Below, piece after piece: positions 31,927 to 42,244 of a DNA stretch of 64,000 nt. Every line of letters starts with the position of its first letter. The first letter of the stretch is position 1. A model generated the notes under the pieces. That model saw only the letters and a list, made by a program, of their open reading frames with translations. It searched no databases and had not been told where the DNA came from. Position numbers and translations under genes: made by a program. Origin of the DNA: Naumovozyma dairenensis CBS 421 (Eukaryota > Ascomycota > Saccharomycetes > Saccharomycetales > Saccharomycetaceae); the NCBI RefSeq assembly GCF_000227115.2, contig NC_016482.1:186001-250000 (forward strand), in the 5' to 3' direction.

Positions 31927-33522
31927 TTATTGCTCTCCTTTCATATTACTATTATCCGTTTTAGTATCATACCTAGATTGTCTAGGAAGTGGTCGTTTAT
32001 TATTTCTAAATGCATTATTATCTTTATTATTATAATGTGTATTCTTGTTATTGTACCCTCTTTGATTATCAGCTTTATCACCACCAAACAATTTATCTTT
32101 CTCTTCTTGAGATAATTCATATTCTAATAATCCTGAGTCACCCAACTCTTTGATGAATTCTAGTAATTTCAAATTATCCTTTGCCATTTCTCTTTGTACC
32201 AACTTAATATTCAAATTAACTTGAGGATGGAATCTATTAACTTGATTTTGAATACTTTGAATAAATCTATTATCTTTTTTTGATTCATTTAAAATACTTT
32301 TCTGTTTTTTCAATTCATCTTCTTTAATCCCCATACTTGCCATATGTTTTATTTTATTATTTGAAATCTTTAATAACCACATTTTCCTTCTTTCCTCTCT
32401 CCATTTTTCAATATCTTCTTCAGTTAATAAAGTAATTGACGTTCCAGGAATGGTTGTAGGATTGCTCTTCCCATCTTTTAAATCATCATAATCATCATCA
32501 TCATCACCATCAGAATCATTGTTGCGATCGTTAGCATTGTCATTACCTAGATTAGTTACCACCACTTTCTTCTTTATATTTCCGGAGATAACAGGAATGA
32601 AGTTCGTTGATACTGTCACCTTTTCTCGCCCTTCCTTCGGTACAGATTCTTCAGTTTTACGTTTCTTTCCCGTAATGATGGTATTAGTTCCCTCTCCATG
32701 TTCGTTTGTCAAATCTCGTTTCTTATTATTATTGTCCCTAGATGAAACACGGTCAAAATTCTTACCATTGTCGTTTGTGATAACGATATGATTATGGTTT
32801 GACTTACTTTCTATAGCATTTTCTTTATCTGTTCTATTACTACTGCTATTAATATTGCTATCCATAGTATTATTATACGTTATCGGATCTTCATAACTTA
32901 TGGGCTCAGTTCTTTTCATTTGTTTCTGTATTTTTTCCACAGTTGTATTTTCTTGATTCAATATTGATTGTTCTTCCTCGTTGTTATTGTTCGCATCATC
33001 TTCATCTTCATCATAGTTTATTGGTTCATCTCTTTTTGTACGTGTTCTTACATTTCGATTCCTAAATCTATTATCACCTGGTTGATTGAGATTCCATTGA
33101 TTATCACCATTCATATAGTGTGGAGGTTGAGGTTGAGGCTGAGGTTGGAATGGAGCCCCCATTGGGGGTATCATTTGTTGGAAGGGGGAAAGAGGAGCTG
33201 TAGGAGGGAATCCTTGTAAGTTCGGATGATATGGATGATATTGATTGTTTTGGAAAGGTTGTGGACGTGGTTGATATGCTCGCATTTGTGGTAGTTGTTG
33301 ATAAGAAACAACATTATTATTGTTCAAATTATTTATTGGATATTGAGAATACTGTGAAGAAGTATATGTGGATGGGTTCTGTACTTCATCAGATACTGTA
33401 CCTTTATTTAATGTTCCCGATGAGGTCGGTTGAGGCAAGTTCGGTCTTACAGATCCATTATTAAAATTGTTATTGTTACCATAATAGAAGTTGTTGTTAT
33501 TGTTGTTATTACCATAGTCCAT
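31927..33522 (-). CDS. RSA1: Rsa1, box C/D snoRNP assembly factor (NUFIP-like)
   Basis: Rsa1 is a nucleoplasmic platform protein that works with Hit1 and the R2TP complex to assemble box C/D snoRNPs and is needed for 60S subunit biogenesis. This version has 531 residues. The first 340 are disordered: poly-Asn, Pro/Gln-rich and acidic segments. The diagnostic NUFIP-type block is near residues 362-400, ITLLTEEDIEKWREERRKMW followed by LLKISNNKIKHM; then FIQSIQNQVNRFHPQVNLNIKL and ELGDSGLLEYELSQEEKDKLFG close the conserved part. These match S. cerevisiae Rsa1 (YPL193W) well. The start is an ATG. In S. cerevisiae RSA1 is next to PRM3 in the same tail-to-tail arrangement. Confidence 0.94.
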   Translation of the reverse strand: MDYGNNNNNNNFYYGNNNNFNNGSVRPNLPQPTSSGTLNKGTVSDEVQNPSTYTSSQYSQYPINNLNNNNVVSYQQLPQMRAYQPRPQPFQNNQYHPYHPNLQGFPPTAPLSPFQQMIPPMGAPFQPQPQPQPPHYMNGDNQWNLNQPGDNRFRNRNVRTRTKRDEPINYDEDEDDANNNNEEEQSILNQENTTVEKIQKQMKRTEPISYEDPITYNNTMDSNINSSSNRTDKENAIESKSNHNHIVITNDNGKNFDRVSSRDNNNKKRDLTNEHGEGTNTIITGKKRKTEESVPKEGREKVTVSTNFIPVISGNIKKKVVVTNLGNDNANDRNNDSDGDDDDDYDDLKDGKSNPTTIPGTSITLLTEEDIEKWREERRKMWLLKISNNKIKHMASMGIKEDELKKQKSILNESKKDNRFIQSIQNQVNRFHPQVNLNIKLVQREMAKDNLKLLEFIKELGDSGLLEYELSQEEKDKLFGGDKADNQRGYNNKNTHYNNKDNNAFRNNKRPLPRQSRYDTKTDNSNMKGEQ

Positions 33523-34554
33523 TATATAGAGTCTTTTCTTTGCAATACTTTCTTAAATATTTAGCTGAAAAGATATATCAACTGGACATTAATTGTACTG
33601 ATAAGTATTTCTTTGTTTTATATAATTTTTCATATCAGATTGAAAATTGTACTTCTATAGATTCTAACTTTAGCGTCTGAAAAAAAAAAATATTTCATAA
33701 GGTAGCGCCTTTACCTACTATATAGAAACTAAAAGCATTTGTTTTTAGAAAGAATAATCGAAGAATGTTGGAAAAATTATAGAAGAAAACACTCACGTAG
33801 ATACCGTGTACCATGTTTCAGAGCTTTCCTGTCTATGTTTCAAGTTGGTAGAGCCGTTAAACTATTACTTTAGGTTGTTTTGTTCTTTATTTTAGTTAAG
33901 TAAAGAATAAGAACAACTTATGTGAAGGAGAATATTATGAAAATGTAGGAAATTGCCATCCTGTAGGAACAATGCCTCAGCCAATGCCAAAATATAGCAA
34001 TCATACCAAGACCAAACAATTGAAAAGATCAAAAGTTACATTTATAATTTACAACTGGTGAAACCTCATATTTAGTTTTTGTTTTACGGAGAGAGCTGAT
34101 TATATGTAGTTTAATTTTATAAATTTTTTTTTTTGACATGGTTTTTTTACAAAGGAAATTGAACTTATATAGCTTGTGAGACAACATGTGTAAGAAAAAG
34201 ATGAAGAAGCAAAGTAATTCAAATCAAGTTTATTCTTAGCGCATCCGGAGATCCCGCTGAATATTAAGAGAAAAGGTAAGGAATGTTGTGTAGAGAAAAG
34301 AGGGAAGAATAATCTCGGTAGAGATACTTGAGAGATCGGGGAAATTTCAAGAGAAGTTCACAGGAAAATGAATTGTCAAATCTTCTTCGTAGAATATAAT
34401 AGCTAACTCCGTTTATATTCTTATAATATTTTTTCCTTCTTTTTTGAAGTCCAAGTAGTAAGATCAAAACAAGTAGTATTCCATTTTTATTAATTTTTTT
34501 TTCTCGGTTTTTTTTTATTTGAAATTCTTGCAAGGATATATGATGAAAAAATCA
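33523..34554. other. RSA1 upstream / NAB3 downstream region
   Basis: This 1-kb gap has no credible gene. A minus-strand frame at 34264-34533 (89 codons) is Lys/Ile/Tyr-rich and looks like translated AT-rich noise. It contains the promoter of RSA1 and the 3' end of NAB3. Confidence 0.5.
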
Positions 34555-37117
34555 TCACTTTTGTAATTTGGCCAGACTATCTAATAGACTTTGAACATTG
34601 TTACCCGATTGATTCTGTCCCTGCTGTTGTGAATTCTGTGATGGATGTGCAGTGGGAGGAGATGTTAAAACCTTTTGATCATTGTAACTTAGCTGGTTGC
34701 TACCCGTCGGTGGAGGGTAAGCAGAAGGAATTTGCTGTTGTGAGGGTTGTTGTTGCTGATGTTGTGGTGGTTGGTTTTGCATCGATTGTATTAGACCAAT
34801 TAATTGTTGTTGTGTTTGAGGTTGTTGCTGTTGCTGTTGTTGTTGTTGGGCAGCAGATAATAAATTAGACACAACATTAGGTGGCAAGTTCTGAATTGCA
34901 TTCAATAATTGCTGTTGATCCATTTGTGAATTACTGTTGTTACCTCCTAAATAAAGAAGTTAATTGATTTTGTTGATTCGTTTGGACAGGTGGTGTCATT
35001 TGTACTGGTTGTACTGGTTGCTGCTGCTGTTGAGATAAAGGTTGCATATTAGGATTTTGATAACGCCCATACGATTGATTCATTTGATTTTGAACAGGTG
35101 GAACCCCACTCATATTACCTTGATAACGACCATATCCCTGATTCATTTGATTATAATCTGATTGCTGTTGTTGTGGTGCTTGAGGTATTCCATATCCTTG
35201 CTGCACATATGCATTCTGTTGTTGCTGTGGAGGTGCTTGCATACCGTATCCTGGATAATACCCTTGCTGTTGCTGTTGCTGTTGCTGTTGTGGTGGCGGG
35301 GGAGGACCTTGTGCAGTACCCATTGGCTGAATTGGTTGATTATATCCGTAAGCATTTTTTGCATTGTTGGGCATTGGCAATTGATGACCAGTAGGACCAG
35401 TGCCATTCTTTAGACTAGTGAAGATCGAGATTGTATCGTCTAAAGAAACGTTAATGTATTCATCAAATTTAGTTTCACCACGTGGACCTTTATAGAATGT
35501 TTGGATATCTACATTACGGCTCTTATTGAGAAAGACTACACCCCAAACACCATCATATGCAGCATCATTGACTAATTTTCTCAAATCCATTCCTTGTCTC
35601 AAGAATATCATATCAGTTTCCAAACCTGTACTATTTCTAAATCTTTTGAAGACTTCGTTTGCATAACCACGATCTGCTACTTTCTTAACGTAAATAACGC
35701 ATGCTGGAGTACGTCTTTTAGATTTCTTAGCACTACCATCTGAATACATATCTCCTCCATCATCTTCATCTGCATTATCAAATGGACGTTTTGAAGAAGA
35801 GATGAAAGTAGTACTATTATTTGTACCATGATCACCATGATCGAATTGTGGACGACTATTCGAACTTGAAACTTCCAAGATCAACTTCTTACTAAAATTC
35901 ATTTCATTTGATTCCAATTCTATGGCATCTTTAACACTTTGAGGGTTATTATATTGAATGAAACCGTAAGCGTTTTTGATATTGATTTGTAAAATATGTC
36001 CATATGGAGAGAAGATTCTAAATAAATCTTCCTTGGAGACATTTTTCAATGGTAAATTCCCAATGAAAAGTCTCGATTTTAATGGGATGTTATGCATTTC
36101 TGTAATTTTATTTTCACCACGTAAATATGCACTATATCTTTCACGTTCTTCTTGTGTCATTGGTCTAGTCAAATCTGGTCTTGGAGCCAATCTTCTCTTT
36201 TCGGCAGGCGTCAATTTTCTTTCCTGTTTTTGATGTTGTTGGTTGATATTACTAGTTGTATCGTATATTTGTGATTCTACCGGTGCCGTCTCCTGTGGCA
36301 TAGTTAATTTTGTAGCTGGATTTGAATTTAACATCGTTAAAATGGCGGTTAATTTTTGTCTTTCATCTAATGATTTAAACTCTGCACGATCTAGCATCCC
36401 ACTCTCTATAATATAATTTGCTTGTTTTTGTAATAAATTTTGATCGACGTCTGCATCTAAATTTGATATATTTGAACTTATTGAGGACTCAATTTTAGTG
36501 TTTTGTATTTCTTGTTTGTCTTCTTCTTCATCAGAAGAGGAAGACGATTCCTTTGTAGATTCAGTGGATTCATCTTCGTTATTGCTATCATTGTGTTCCA
36601 AACTTTCTTTTTCATCGTCTGATTGACTTGAACCTGCATCGTTTTTCGCATTGTCATCCTCCTCCTCCTCCTCCTCCTCATCATCATCATCAACATCTTC
36701 TTCATTATTTTTATCATCATTCTCGCTAGCATGTTCAGACTCAGAGTCAGATTGAAGTTCAAGTACGGATTCTGCTTCATCAGCAGTATCGATGGCTTGC
36801 GTTTTTTCTTCATTGTCATCTTCTTTGTATAGGTCACTTGCATCGTCATCGTCATCGTCATCGTCACCGTCATCTTCATCTTCATCTTCATCGTCTTTGT
36901 CATCATTATTCTTTGGATTAGCATCAGTATTATCATTAGATTCAAGAGCGTCTTCATTCGAAATCTCCTCCTTTTGATTACTTTGATTACTTTGTTTAAA
37001 ATTTTCACTATTGCTATCATCTTCAAGAGTTTCTATTTGTTGATCTTCATTTTCATTCTGATTATCACCCCCATCATAAGGTGTAGGAGAATACATTTGG
37101 TCTTCTGTGACTGGCAT
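34555..37117 (-). CDS. NAB3: Nab3, RNA-binding termination factor, read in two frames
   Basis: Nab3 partners Nrd1 in the Nrd1-Nab3-Sen1 complex that terminates non-coding RNA transcription and feeds the exosome. The main frame, 37117 down to 34940 (725 residues), has an Asp/Glu-rich N-terminus, an RRM (RLFIGNLPLKNVSKEDLFRI; AYGFIQYN) and a Gln/Pro-rich tail ending LTSLFRR. The conserved C-terminus, MDQQQLLNAIQNLPPNVVSNLL through NNVQSLLDSLAKLQK, lies in the +1 frame at 34923-34555 and matches the end of S. cerevisiae Nab3 (YPL190C). The shift must occur between about 34960 and 34943, because the +1 frame has a TAA just upstream. Nab3 is essential in S. cerevisiae, so simple decay is unlikely; a sequence error or a +1 frameshift near the tandem AGG codons are the options. 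Confidence 0.9.
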
Positions 37118-37360
37118 AATGCTTGTACGTATAGTATAGTGTGTAATTCTTAGTTGAATTCCTATAAGACCTTTACCAGATTTTCTTCTTGTTTGCTACT
37201 AATTGGTTAATGACTGGGTGGCAAAGGGACAGAAGGACTTTATTGAGGATGGTAAATGATCCTTTTAAGAAGTATAGTAGCGTTAATAATAAATAGCCTT
37301 CATTTCTCTGCTGCTCATTGAAGAAAATTTGCCCAATTTTTCGGAAACTTCTCCTTCCAG

Positions 37361-37379
37361 TCACATGCCTTACACGTGA
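37361..37379. promoter_or_regulatory. Inverted Cbf1-like sites upstream of NAB3
   Basis: TCACATG at 37361-37367 and CACGTGA at 37373-37379 are in opposite orientation, about 245-260 bp upstream of the NAB3 ATG. RTCACRTG is the Cbf1 consensus. Confidence 0.45.
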
Positions 37380-38017
37380 CTGGTTAAAAATAAATTAGAG
37401 CAGGCGTTTCCTCAGGGTAATATCCATCTACAAGTCCTAAAAGTTGTTTGGAGCCGACGGGTATATTTACGAGCTAACTCACTCATTTTTAAAGAAGGGA
37501 CCATTTAAGAGCAAGGATTGGTATTGGTATTATGCTCATACAAGTTCTGTTAAGGTAACGTAACATTATTTTACATTTAAATTCTCTGTATAAGTATGTA
37601 AGTCCCAATCCGTATCCTTACGTAGATACCCTCGTGTAGATGCACTTGGAATTAAAGTTAATCTCTTGATGTTTTTGTTACGGGAAGCTACACAATTAGA
37701 TTAGGAATTAGTGATATTATATTGCCAAATACAGTAAAATTAATCGCCTTTAGGACAAGTTCTCAACTGACAATTCTTTAATGAAACCCTCCCTATTTCC
37801 TTATATACGTGCAAATTCATTTTAGAGAGTCTGAGAACGTTTAACAACATGTGACCACCCGCCTAGAAAGGCAAAACGGAACAACAGATATGACAGTGTT
37901 TGTTACCCTCCCTTTCCTTGATGAATTATTATAATTATTATAATATAGTATCATTAGTAACGGCTCGTTTCTTCTTTCCCACACCCTGCGTCAGTTTCTC
38001 TGCCGCTCATCCCACAA

Positions 38018-38060
38018 ACGCGCGAAAAGAAAAGAAAAGAAAAGAAAAAGAAAAAAAAAC
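38018..38060 (+). repeat. GAAAA purine repeat
   Basis: Repeated AAAAGAAAAG units form a purine-only tract in the NAB3/SUN-gene spacer. Confidence 0.7.
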
Positions 38061-38127
38061 TCCTCGAGGGAAGAGGACCACGTTGCCGTTACCCTCGGCC
38101 GTTACCGTCGTGTCGTCGACAACGAAA

Positions 38128-38173
38128 ACAAAACAAAAACAAATAAACAAACAACAAACAACAAACAACAAAC
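38128..38173 (+). repeat. AAACAAC repeat
   Basis: An A/C-only tract of AAACAAC/ACAAACA units, about 45 bp. Confidence 0.75.
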
Positions 38174-38303
38174 GATGTCAACAAGATCCGTTTCTCGGCG
38201 TTTCCTCTTCCACTTCCCAAAGGTTATTTACTACATCTTACTTCCTTTCTTTCTTTTTTTCTCTTCTGTCAAGTACTTTTTTCTTTTAGTTTAAGCTCAA
38301 AAG

Positions 38304-38320
38304 TATATATATATATATAA
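38304..38320 (+). promoter_or_regulatory. TATA element of the SUN-family gene
   Basis: A TATATATATATATATAA run lies about 800 bp before the coding start. This distance is unusually long for a yeast gene but sensible if the leader is spliced (see the intron entry). Confidence 0.55.
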
Positions 38321-38563
38321 AAGAGCCATAGAAAGAGACTAATATCACTATTGTTAAAAGACTGAACATCATCAGAATTTCAAACTAGAAAAAAAAACAA
38401 ATTAAACAAGAAAAAAAATACTCACATTAACCTGTCCACTCTTTTAATTTTATTTTCCTACAAACTATAATATATTATCCAACTATTTACATTCCTTAAC
38501 TGATTAACTTCATTAAATTTCCAACTATTTTACTTTCCTTTATTAACTAGAGACTCTTAAAAA

Positions 38564-39057
38564 GTATGTTATAAATACAAGATTTTTTTCAATTTTTTTT
38601 ATTCCATTTGCACTCCCCATTTTTTTCGTTATTATCAAGTAATTATTGCTTACATCCAAGTACACTGATTTATACAATAATGATAGTTTTCAGCTATGCT
38701 AGTATAGTTTCGCCATGGTCCATCTATCTTCTATCCACTAACGCCACTCTGTTGTGTTTTACTTTGTTGACCTCGAGGCAATTTTCTCTTTCGGTTGATT
38801 TGTGCGAGCGAGCGAGCGAGCGACAAAGCTCCTTTTTCGCGTCTCGAGCTGAAAAGTTTCTACTTTTGGTATCACCAATATGAAATCATAAAATCAAAAC
38901 ATATACCAAAGATTAAATACAGCAAAGCAAAAAAACTAACTTGTGAATAGACATTGCATTTGATTGAGTGAAGAAAAAAAAATGGATAAAAATTGTTAAT
39001 AAAAAAAGCTAACAATTTTACTAACTAAAATGTTTATTTCCAAACGTTTTCCGAAAA
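38564..39057 (+). other. Candidate 5'-leader intron of the SUN-family gene
   Basis: A perfect 5' splice site GTATGT (38564-38569) is followed by a perfect branch point TACTAAC (39019-39025). The first AG after it is at 39056-39057, 32-33 bases beyond the branch A, a normal yeast spacing. Splicing would remove 494 bases that include two short upstream ORFs (38880-38891 and 38982-38999) and an in-frame ATG at 39030. It would leave the signal-peptide ATG at 39102 as the first good start. CNYTCNYT motifs, known for Ssd1 binding in leaders of this gene family, occur in the predicted exons at 38437, 38490, 38533 and 39063. Confidence 0.55.
38804..38823 (+). repeat. GCGA tetranucleotide repeat
   Basis: Five tandem GCGA units inside the predicted leader intron. 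Confidence 0.8.
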
Positions 39058-39101
39058 GATTACTTTCCTTTCCTATTGAAATATTAAAAATAAAAAATAA
39101 A

Positions 39102-40382
39102 ATGAAATTTTCTACTGCCACTGTTTTAGCTTACGCTTCTATTGTCGGATCCAACGTTATGGGTTCCGCTTTACCTCAAGGTCATCATATTCATAAGAGA
39201 GCTGTCGCTGTCGAATATGTCTATGAAACTGTTGTCGTCGATGTCAACGGTAAAACTTTAACCGCTGCCGCCCCACAAGAAACTGTTGCCGGTCATGTCG
39301 CTGCTATCAAGACTGCAATTTTGGCTCCAACAACAACATCTTCTTCTACTCCCGTTGCAGCTCCTGTTACAGATGTCCCAACAACTACTACTAACGCTGC
39401 TATTGAATCAAAGCCAACTACGACTTTAGTTGCTCCAACTTCTATTCAAACTACTACCACTTCCTCTCAAATCACCACTCAAACTTCAACTTCAACTTCC
39501 ACTACCTCCACTTTGGCTCCAAAGGAAACTACCTCTACCACTTCTTCGAACAACAATGGTGGAATCTATGGTGATTTATCTCCATTCTCTGCTCCAACTG
39601 AACAATTCGTAGACGGTACTATTCCATGTGACCAATTCCCATCAGGTCAAGGTGTCATCTCAGTAGATTGGTTAGATACCAACGGATGGTCCGGTATTGA
39701 AAATACTGACAAATCTACTGGTGGCTCATGTGCTGAAGGTTCCTACTGTTCATACGCTTGTCAACCTGGTATGTCCAAGACTCAATGGCCATCTGAGCAA
39801 CCTGCTGATGGTAGATCTATCGGTGGGTTACTTTGTAAGAATGGGTTCTTATACCGTTCTAATACTGATTCCAATTATTTATGTGAATGGGGTATTGAAG
39901 CTGCTGAAGTCGTCTCTGAAATTGATCAAGGTGTAGCTATTTGTAGAACTGATTACCCAGGTACTGAAAATATGGTCATTCCAACTTTCGTTGAAGCTGG
40001 TAATTCTTTACCATTAACTGTTGTGGATCAAGATTCTTATTATACTTGGAGAGGTATGAAGACCTCTGCTCAATATTATGTTAATAATGCTGGTGTTTCC
40101 GTTGAAGATGGTTGTGTTTGGGGTACTGATGGTTCCGGTGTGGGTAATTGGGCTCCATTGAATTTCGGAGCTGGTTACACTAATGGTATTGGTTATTTGT
40201 CTTTAATTCCAAATCCAAACAATAAATCTCCTTTGAATTTTAACGTTAAGATTGTTGCCGCTGATGATAACTCTGTTGTTGATGGTACTTGTTACTATGA
40301 AAATGGTAGCTTTGTTAATGGTGAAGATGGTTGTACCGTTGCTGTTAGATCTGGTAAAGCTAAATTCGTCTTATACAATTAA
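39102..40382 (+). CDS. SIM1: SUN-family cell-wall protein (SIM1/SUN4 type)
   Basis: SUN-family proteins are secreted cell-wall glucan-modifying proteins involved in septation. From the ATG at 39102 the protein has 426 residues. A signal peptide (1-22, cut before ALPQ) is followed by a Lys-Arg Kex2 site (32-33) and a Thr/Ser-rich stalk (about 75-165). The Cys-rich SUN domain then runs from IYGDLSPF through [37 protein letters not shown] and [14 protein letters not shown] to KAKFVLYN. The family has four S. cerevisiae members. The early part ([23 protein letters not shown]) and the POG1 neighbour favour SIM1, but AQR1/YDJ1 synteny is equally compatible with SUN4. An in-frame ATG at 39030 would add 24 basic residues before the signal peptide; I think it is intronic. 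Confidence 0.9.
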   Translation: MKFSTATVLAYASIVGSNVMGSALPQGHHIHKRAVAVEYVYETVVVDVNGKTLTAAAPQETVAGHVAAIKTAILAPTTTSSSTPVAAPVTDVPTTTTNAAIESKPTTTLVAPTSIQTTTTSSQITTQTSTSTSTTSTLAPKETTSTTSSNNNGGIYGDLSPFSAPTEQFVDGTIPCDQFPSGQGVISVDWLDTNGWSGIENTDKSTGGSCAEGSYCSYACQPGMSKTQWPSEQPADGRSIGGLLCKNGFLYRSNTDSNYLCEWGIEAAEVVSEIDQGVAICRTDYPGTENMVIPTFVEAGNSLPLTVVDQDSYYTWRGMKTSAQYYVNNAGVSVEDGCVWGTDGSGVGNWAPLNFGAGYTNGIGYLSLIPNPNNKSPLNFNVKIVAADDNSVVDGTCYYENGSFVNGEDGCTVAVRSGKAKFVLYN

Positions 40383-40975
40383 GATACCTCATAATTCGAA
40401 GCTGAAGCTTTATCGTTTGTTTATTTTTTTCACCGAACGTAAGAAAAGTAATAAATTTCATCATCTTTTTGTTTTTTGATATTTTTTACACTTTGTATTA
40501 TTATTACTTTCATATTACTATTACTATTATTATACTATTAACGTTTATATTATTTCTATTGAACTAAATAAATACTTTTTTCTACCTTTTAAAAAGCGTG
40601 TGCGGTTTTCATATACATTTATTCCCAAGATTGTGTAATTCGTCAGTTCAGTCCTCTAATCAACTTACATTGGCTAAGCCAACTACCATCGTCTCATTGC
40701 ATTCAAACAACGGTACTAAAATACGACACTACTTCGAGATTTAATTATGATCTATAGTCCTTGAATGCATCTATTACTCATACTTTAAAAGATTTATACA
40801 GCCTTTTTGTAGAGTTTGTTTTAGTATGCATATGATAAAAATATGAAGAGCTTAATATGAACAATATTTACATACCTACGTATATATTTATATATATCTA
40901 AATGTATATTTATCTATACTCTCTTTTAATTCTATTCAAAAAAAATAATTATTTCCCAAGAGAATGGAAAGGGTA
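40383..40975. other. Convergent spacer between SUN gene and POG1
   Basis: I see no gene. The sequence is AT-rich with 3'-end-like TATATA and AATAAA stretches. Confidence 0.5.
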
Positions 40976-42244
40976 TCATGTTGGGGGAGGATGCTTTGGG
41001 GTATGAATTAGGAAACTTACTGGTTTCTGAGGCGTTCTATTACTATTATTATTAGAACTTTGATTAGGTGATCTCATTGATCCACCTATGGAATTATTCC
41101 GTGATATTTGAGGAAGTACAGTAGCTGCACTCCTTGATCTTCGGTGCCCACCTTGTTGCCTTCTCATTGTTGCGTTCAGTTTTGGTGGCCTTCCCAGTAA
41201 CGTTGTTGTGTTCGTTAAAGGTCTCTTACTCAAATCATGTTCTAAAGATTCATCGGGAAGTCGTTCTCGTATCAAACTAAATCGTTGTTGATTATTGTGT
41301 GGTACTTGTAAGAAGGAGGATGGCTGCGAGAAAGTACTTGCGGTACCAGGTAAATTCGAACTTTGAGAAGGGAAATTTTGGTTCGATTGTGAAGAAAAAT
41401 GAGGAGGGAAAGGCTGTTGCTGCTGCTGCTGTTGTTGCGGTTGTTGTTGCGGTTGATATTGTTGATATGGTAGATACTGTTGTGGTGGAGGTCCAGGGAG
41501 CCCTGGTCTTTGTTGGTTTCCATAGTCGGTGTTCATTTGTTGATTTTGATCAAAATATCCATACGGTTGAGAAATATGAGGCTGATAAGGCTGAAACTGC
41601 TGGGGAGGAAACCATGAAGCAGTTTGTTGTTGTGACGATATATTAGAAGGTATCTCAGAAATTGATTTATGATGACCCCTTGGACTCATGGAGCCCGTCC
41701 TGGATCTTTTATTTGGTGTGAGCGATGGTATTTTCGGTATATTCTTCACCTTCTTAGGATCTGATGCAACAAACTCCACTAAATTTTCAATGGTTCTTGC
41801 ATTAAAGTCATCGGACTGGATACATTTATCTATTATTTGATTCAAAGTGTTCAAGTTTGTTTCTTTAATCTTTTCAATATTCTTCCGTTCTTTCTCTAAT
41901 ATTATACTGAGATATTTATTAAAAGTTTCATCATCAAATGAATGGATATTAGCGATAACTTCTTGATCTATGTCTAAATCTTTCAAAATCCATCTTCTAT
42001 GATCAAATGGTAATGAAGATAATGTCGGTTGGTGCTTCGGTATTGGAGCTTCTCCGATATTTTGATTCTTAACTGTATCCTCCTTCGGTATATTGGTATT
42101 TGTAGAATGTTCACTGTCAGCTCGTTGTTCCTTTACATTCGGATCATGTTTGGGACTTGGCGATCGCCTTGTTGTTCCTGCTGTAGACGATGATGAGGGT
42201 AGATTATTATTATTATTATCGTTTTGACCTTCTAGTTGGCCCAT
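40976..42244 (-). CDS. POG1: Pog1, putative G1 transcriptional regulator
   Basis: Pog1 is a chromatin-associated regulator that promotes recovery from pheromone arrest in S. cerevisiae. This 422-residue version is mostly disordered (Asn, Gln, Pro, Ser). Recognition rests on three places. A helical block near residues 85-175 contains ILKDLDIDQEVIANIHSFDD and IKETNLNTLNQIIDKCIQSDD, which matches the Leu-Asn-Gln-Ile-Ile-Asp-Lys-Cys segment of S. cerevisiae Pog1 (YIL122W). SPRGHHKSISEIPS follows. The exact C-terminal PVSFLIHTPKHPPPT is nearly identical to that protein. It lies beside a SUN gene and a QDR-type transporter, as in S. cerevisiae, though relative orientations differ. Its promoter carries MCB and SCB motifs. 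Confidence 0.92.
   Translation of the reverse strand: MGQLEGQNDNNNNNLPSSSSTAGTTRRSPSPKHDPNVKEQRADSEHSTNTNIPKEDTVKNQNIGEAPIPKHQPTLSSLPFDHRRWILKDLDIDQEVIANIHSFDDETFNKYLSIILEKERKNIEKIKETNLNTLNQIIDKCIQSDDFNARTIENLVEFVASDPKKVKNIPKIPSLTPNKRSRTGSMSPRGHHKSISEIPSNISSQQQTASWFPPQQFQPYQPHISQPYGYFDQNQQMNTDYGNQQRPGLPGPPPQQYLPYQQYQPQQQPQQQQQQQQPFPPHFSSQSNQNFPSQSSNLPGTASTFSQPSSFLQVPHNNQQRFSLIRERLPDESLEHDLSKRPLTNTTTLLGRPPKLNATMRRQQGGHRRSRSAATVLPQISRNNSIGGSMRSPNQSSNNNSNRTPQKPVSFLIHTPKHPPPT

Larger units (their letters stand above)
37118..39101. other. NAB3/SUN-gene divergent intergenic region
   Basis: There is no separate gene. The NAB3 side has TCACATG (37361) and CACGTGA (37373), an inverted pair of Cbf1-like sites. 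The SUN side has simple repeats, a long TATA run (38304-38320) and a likely leader with an intron, listed separately. The 129-codon frame at 37900 starts with TTG and is not credible. Confidence 0.55.

Noticed and set aside
34240..34270. Resemblance to the start of large-subunit rRNA (CCCGCTGAA followed by TTAAG)
   Set aside because: The match is short and the surrounding rRNA sequence is absent.
34264..34533. 89-codon frame between RSA1 and NAB3
   Set aside because: The composition (Lys, Ile, Tyr, Leu) is what AT-rich non-coding DNA gives.
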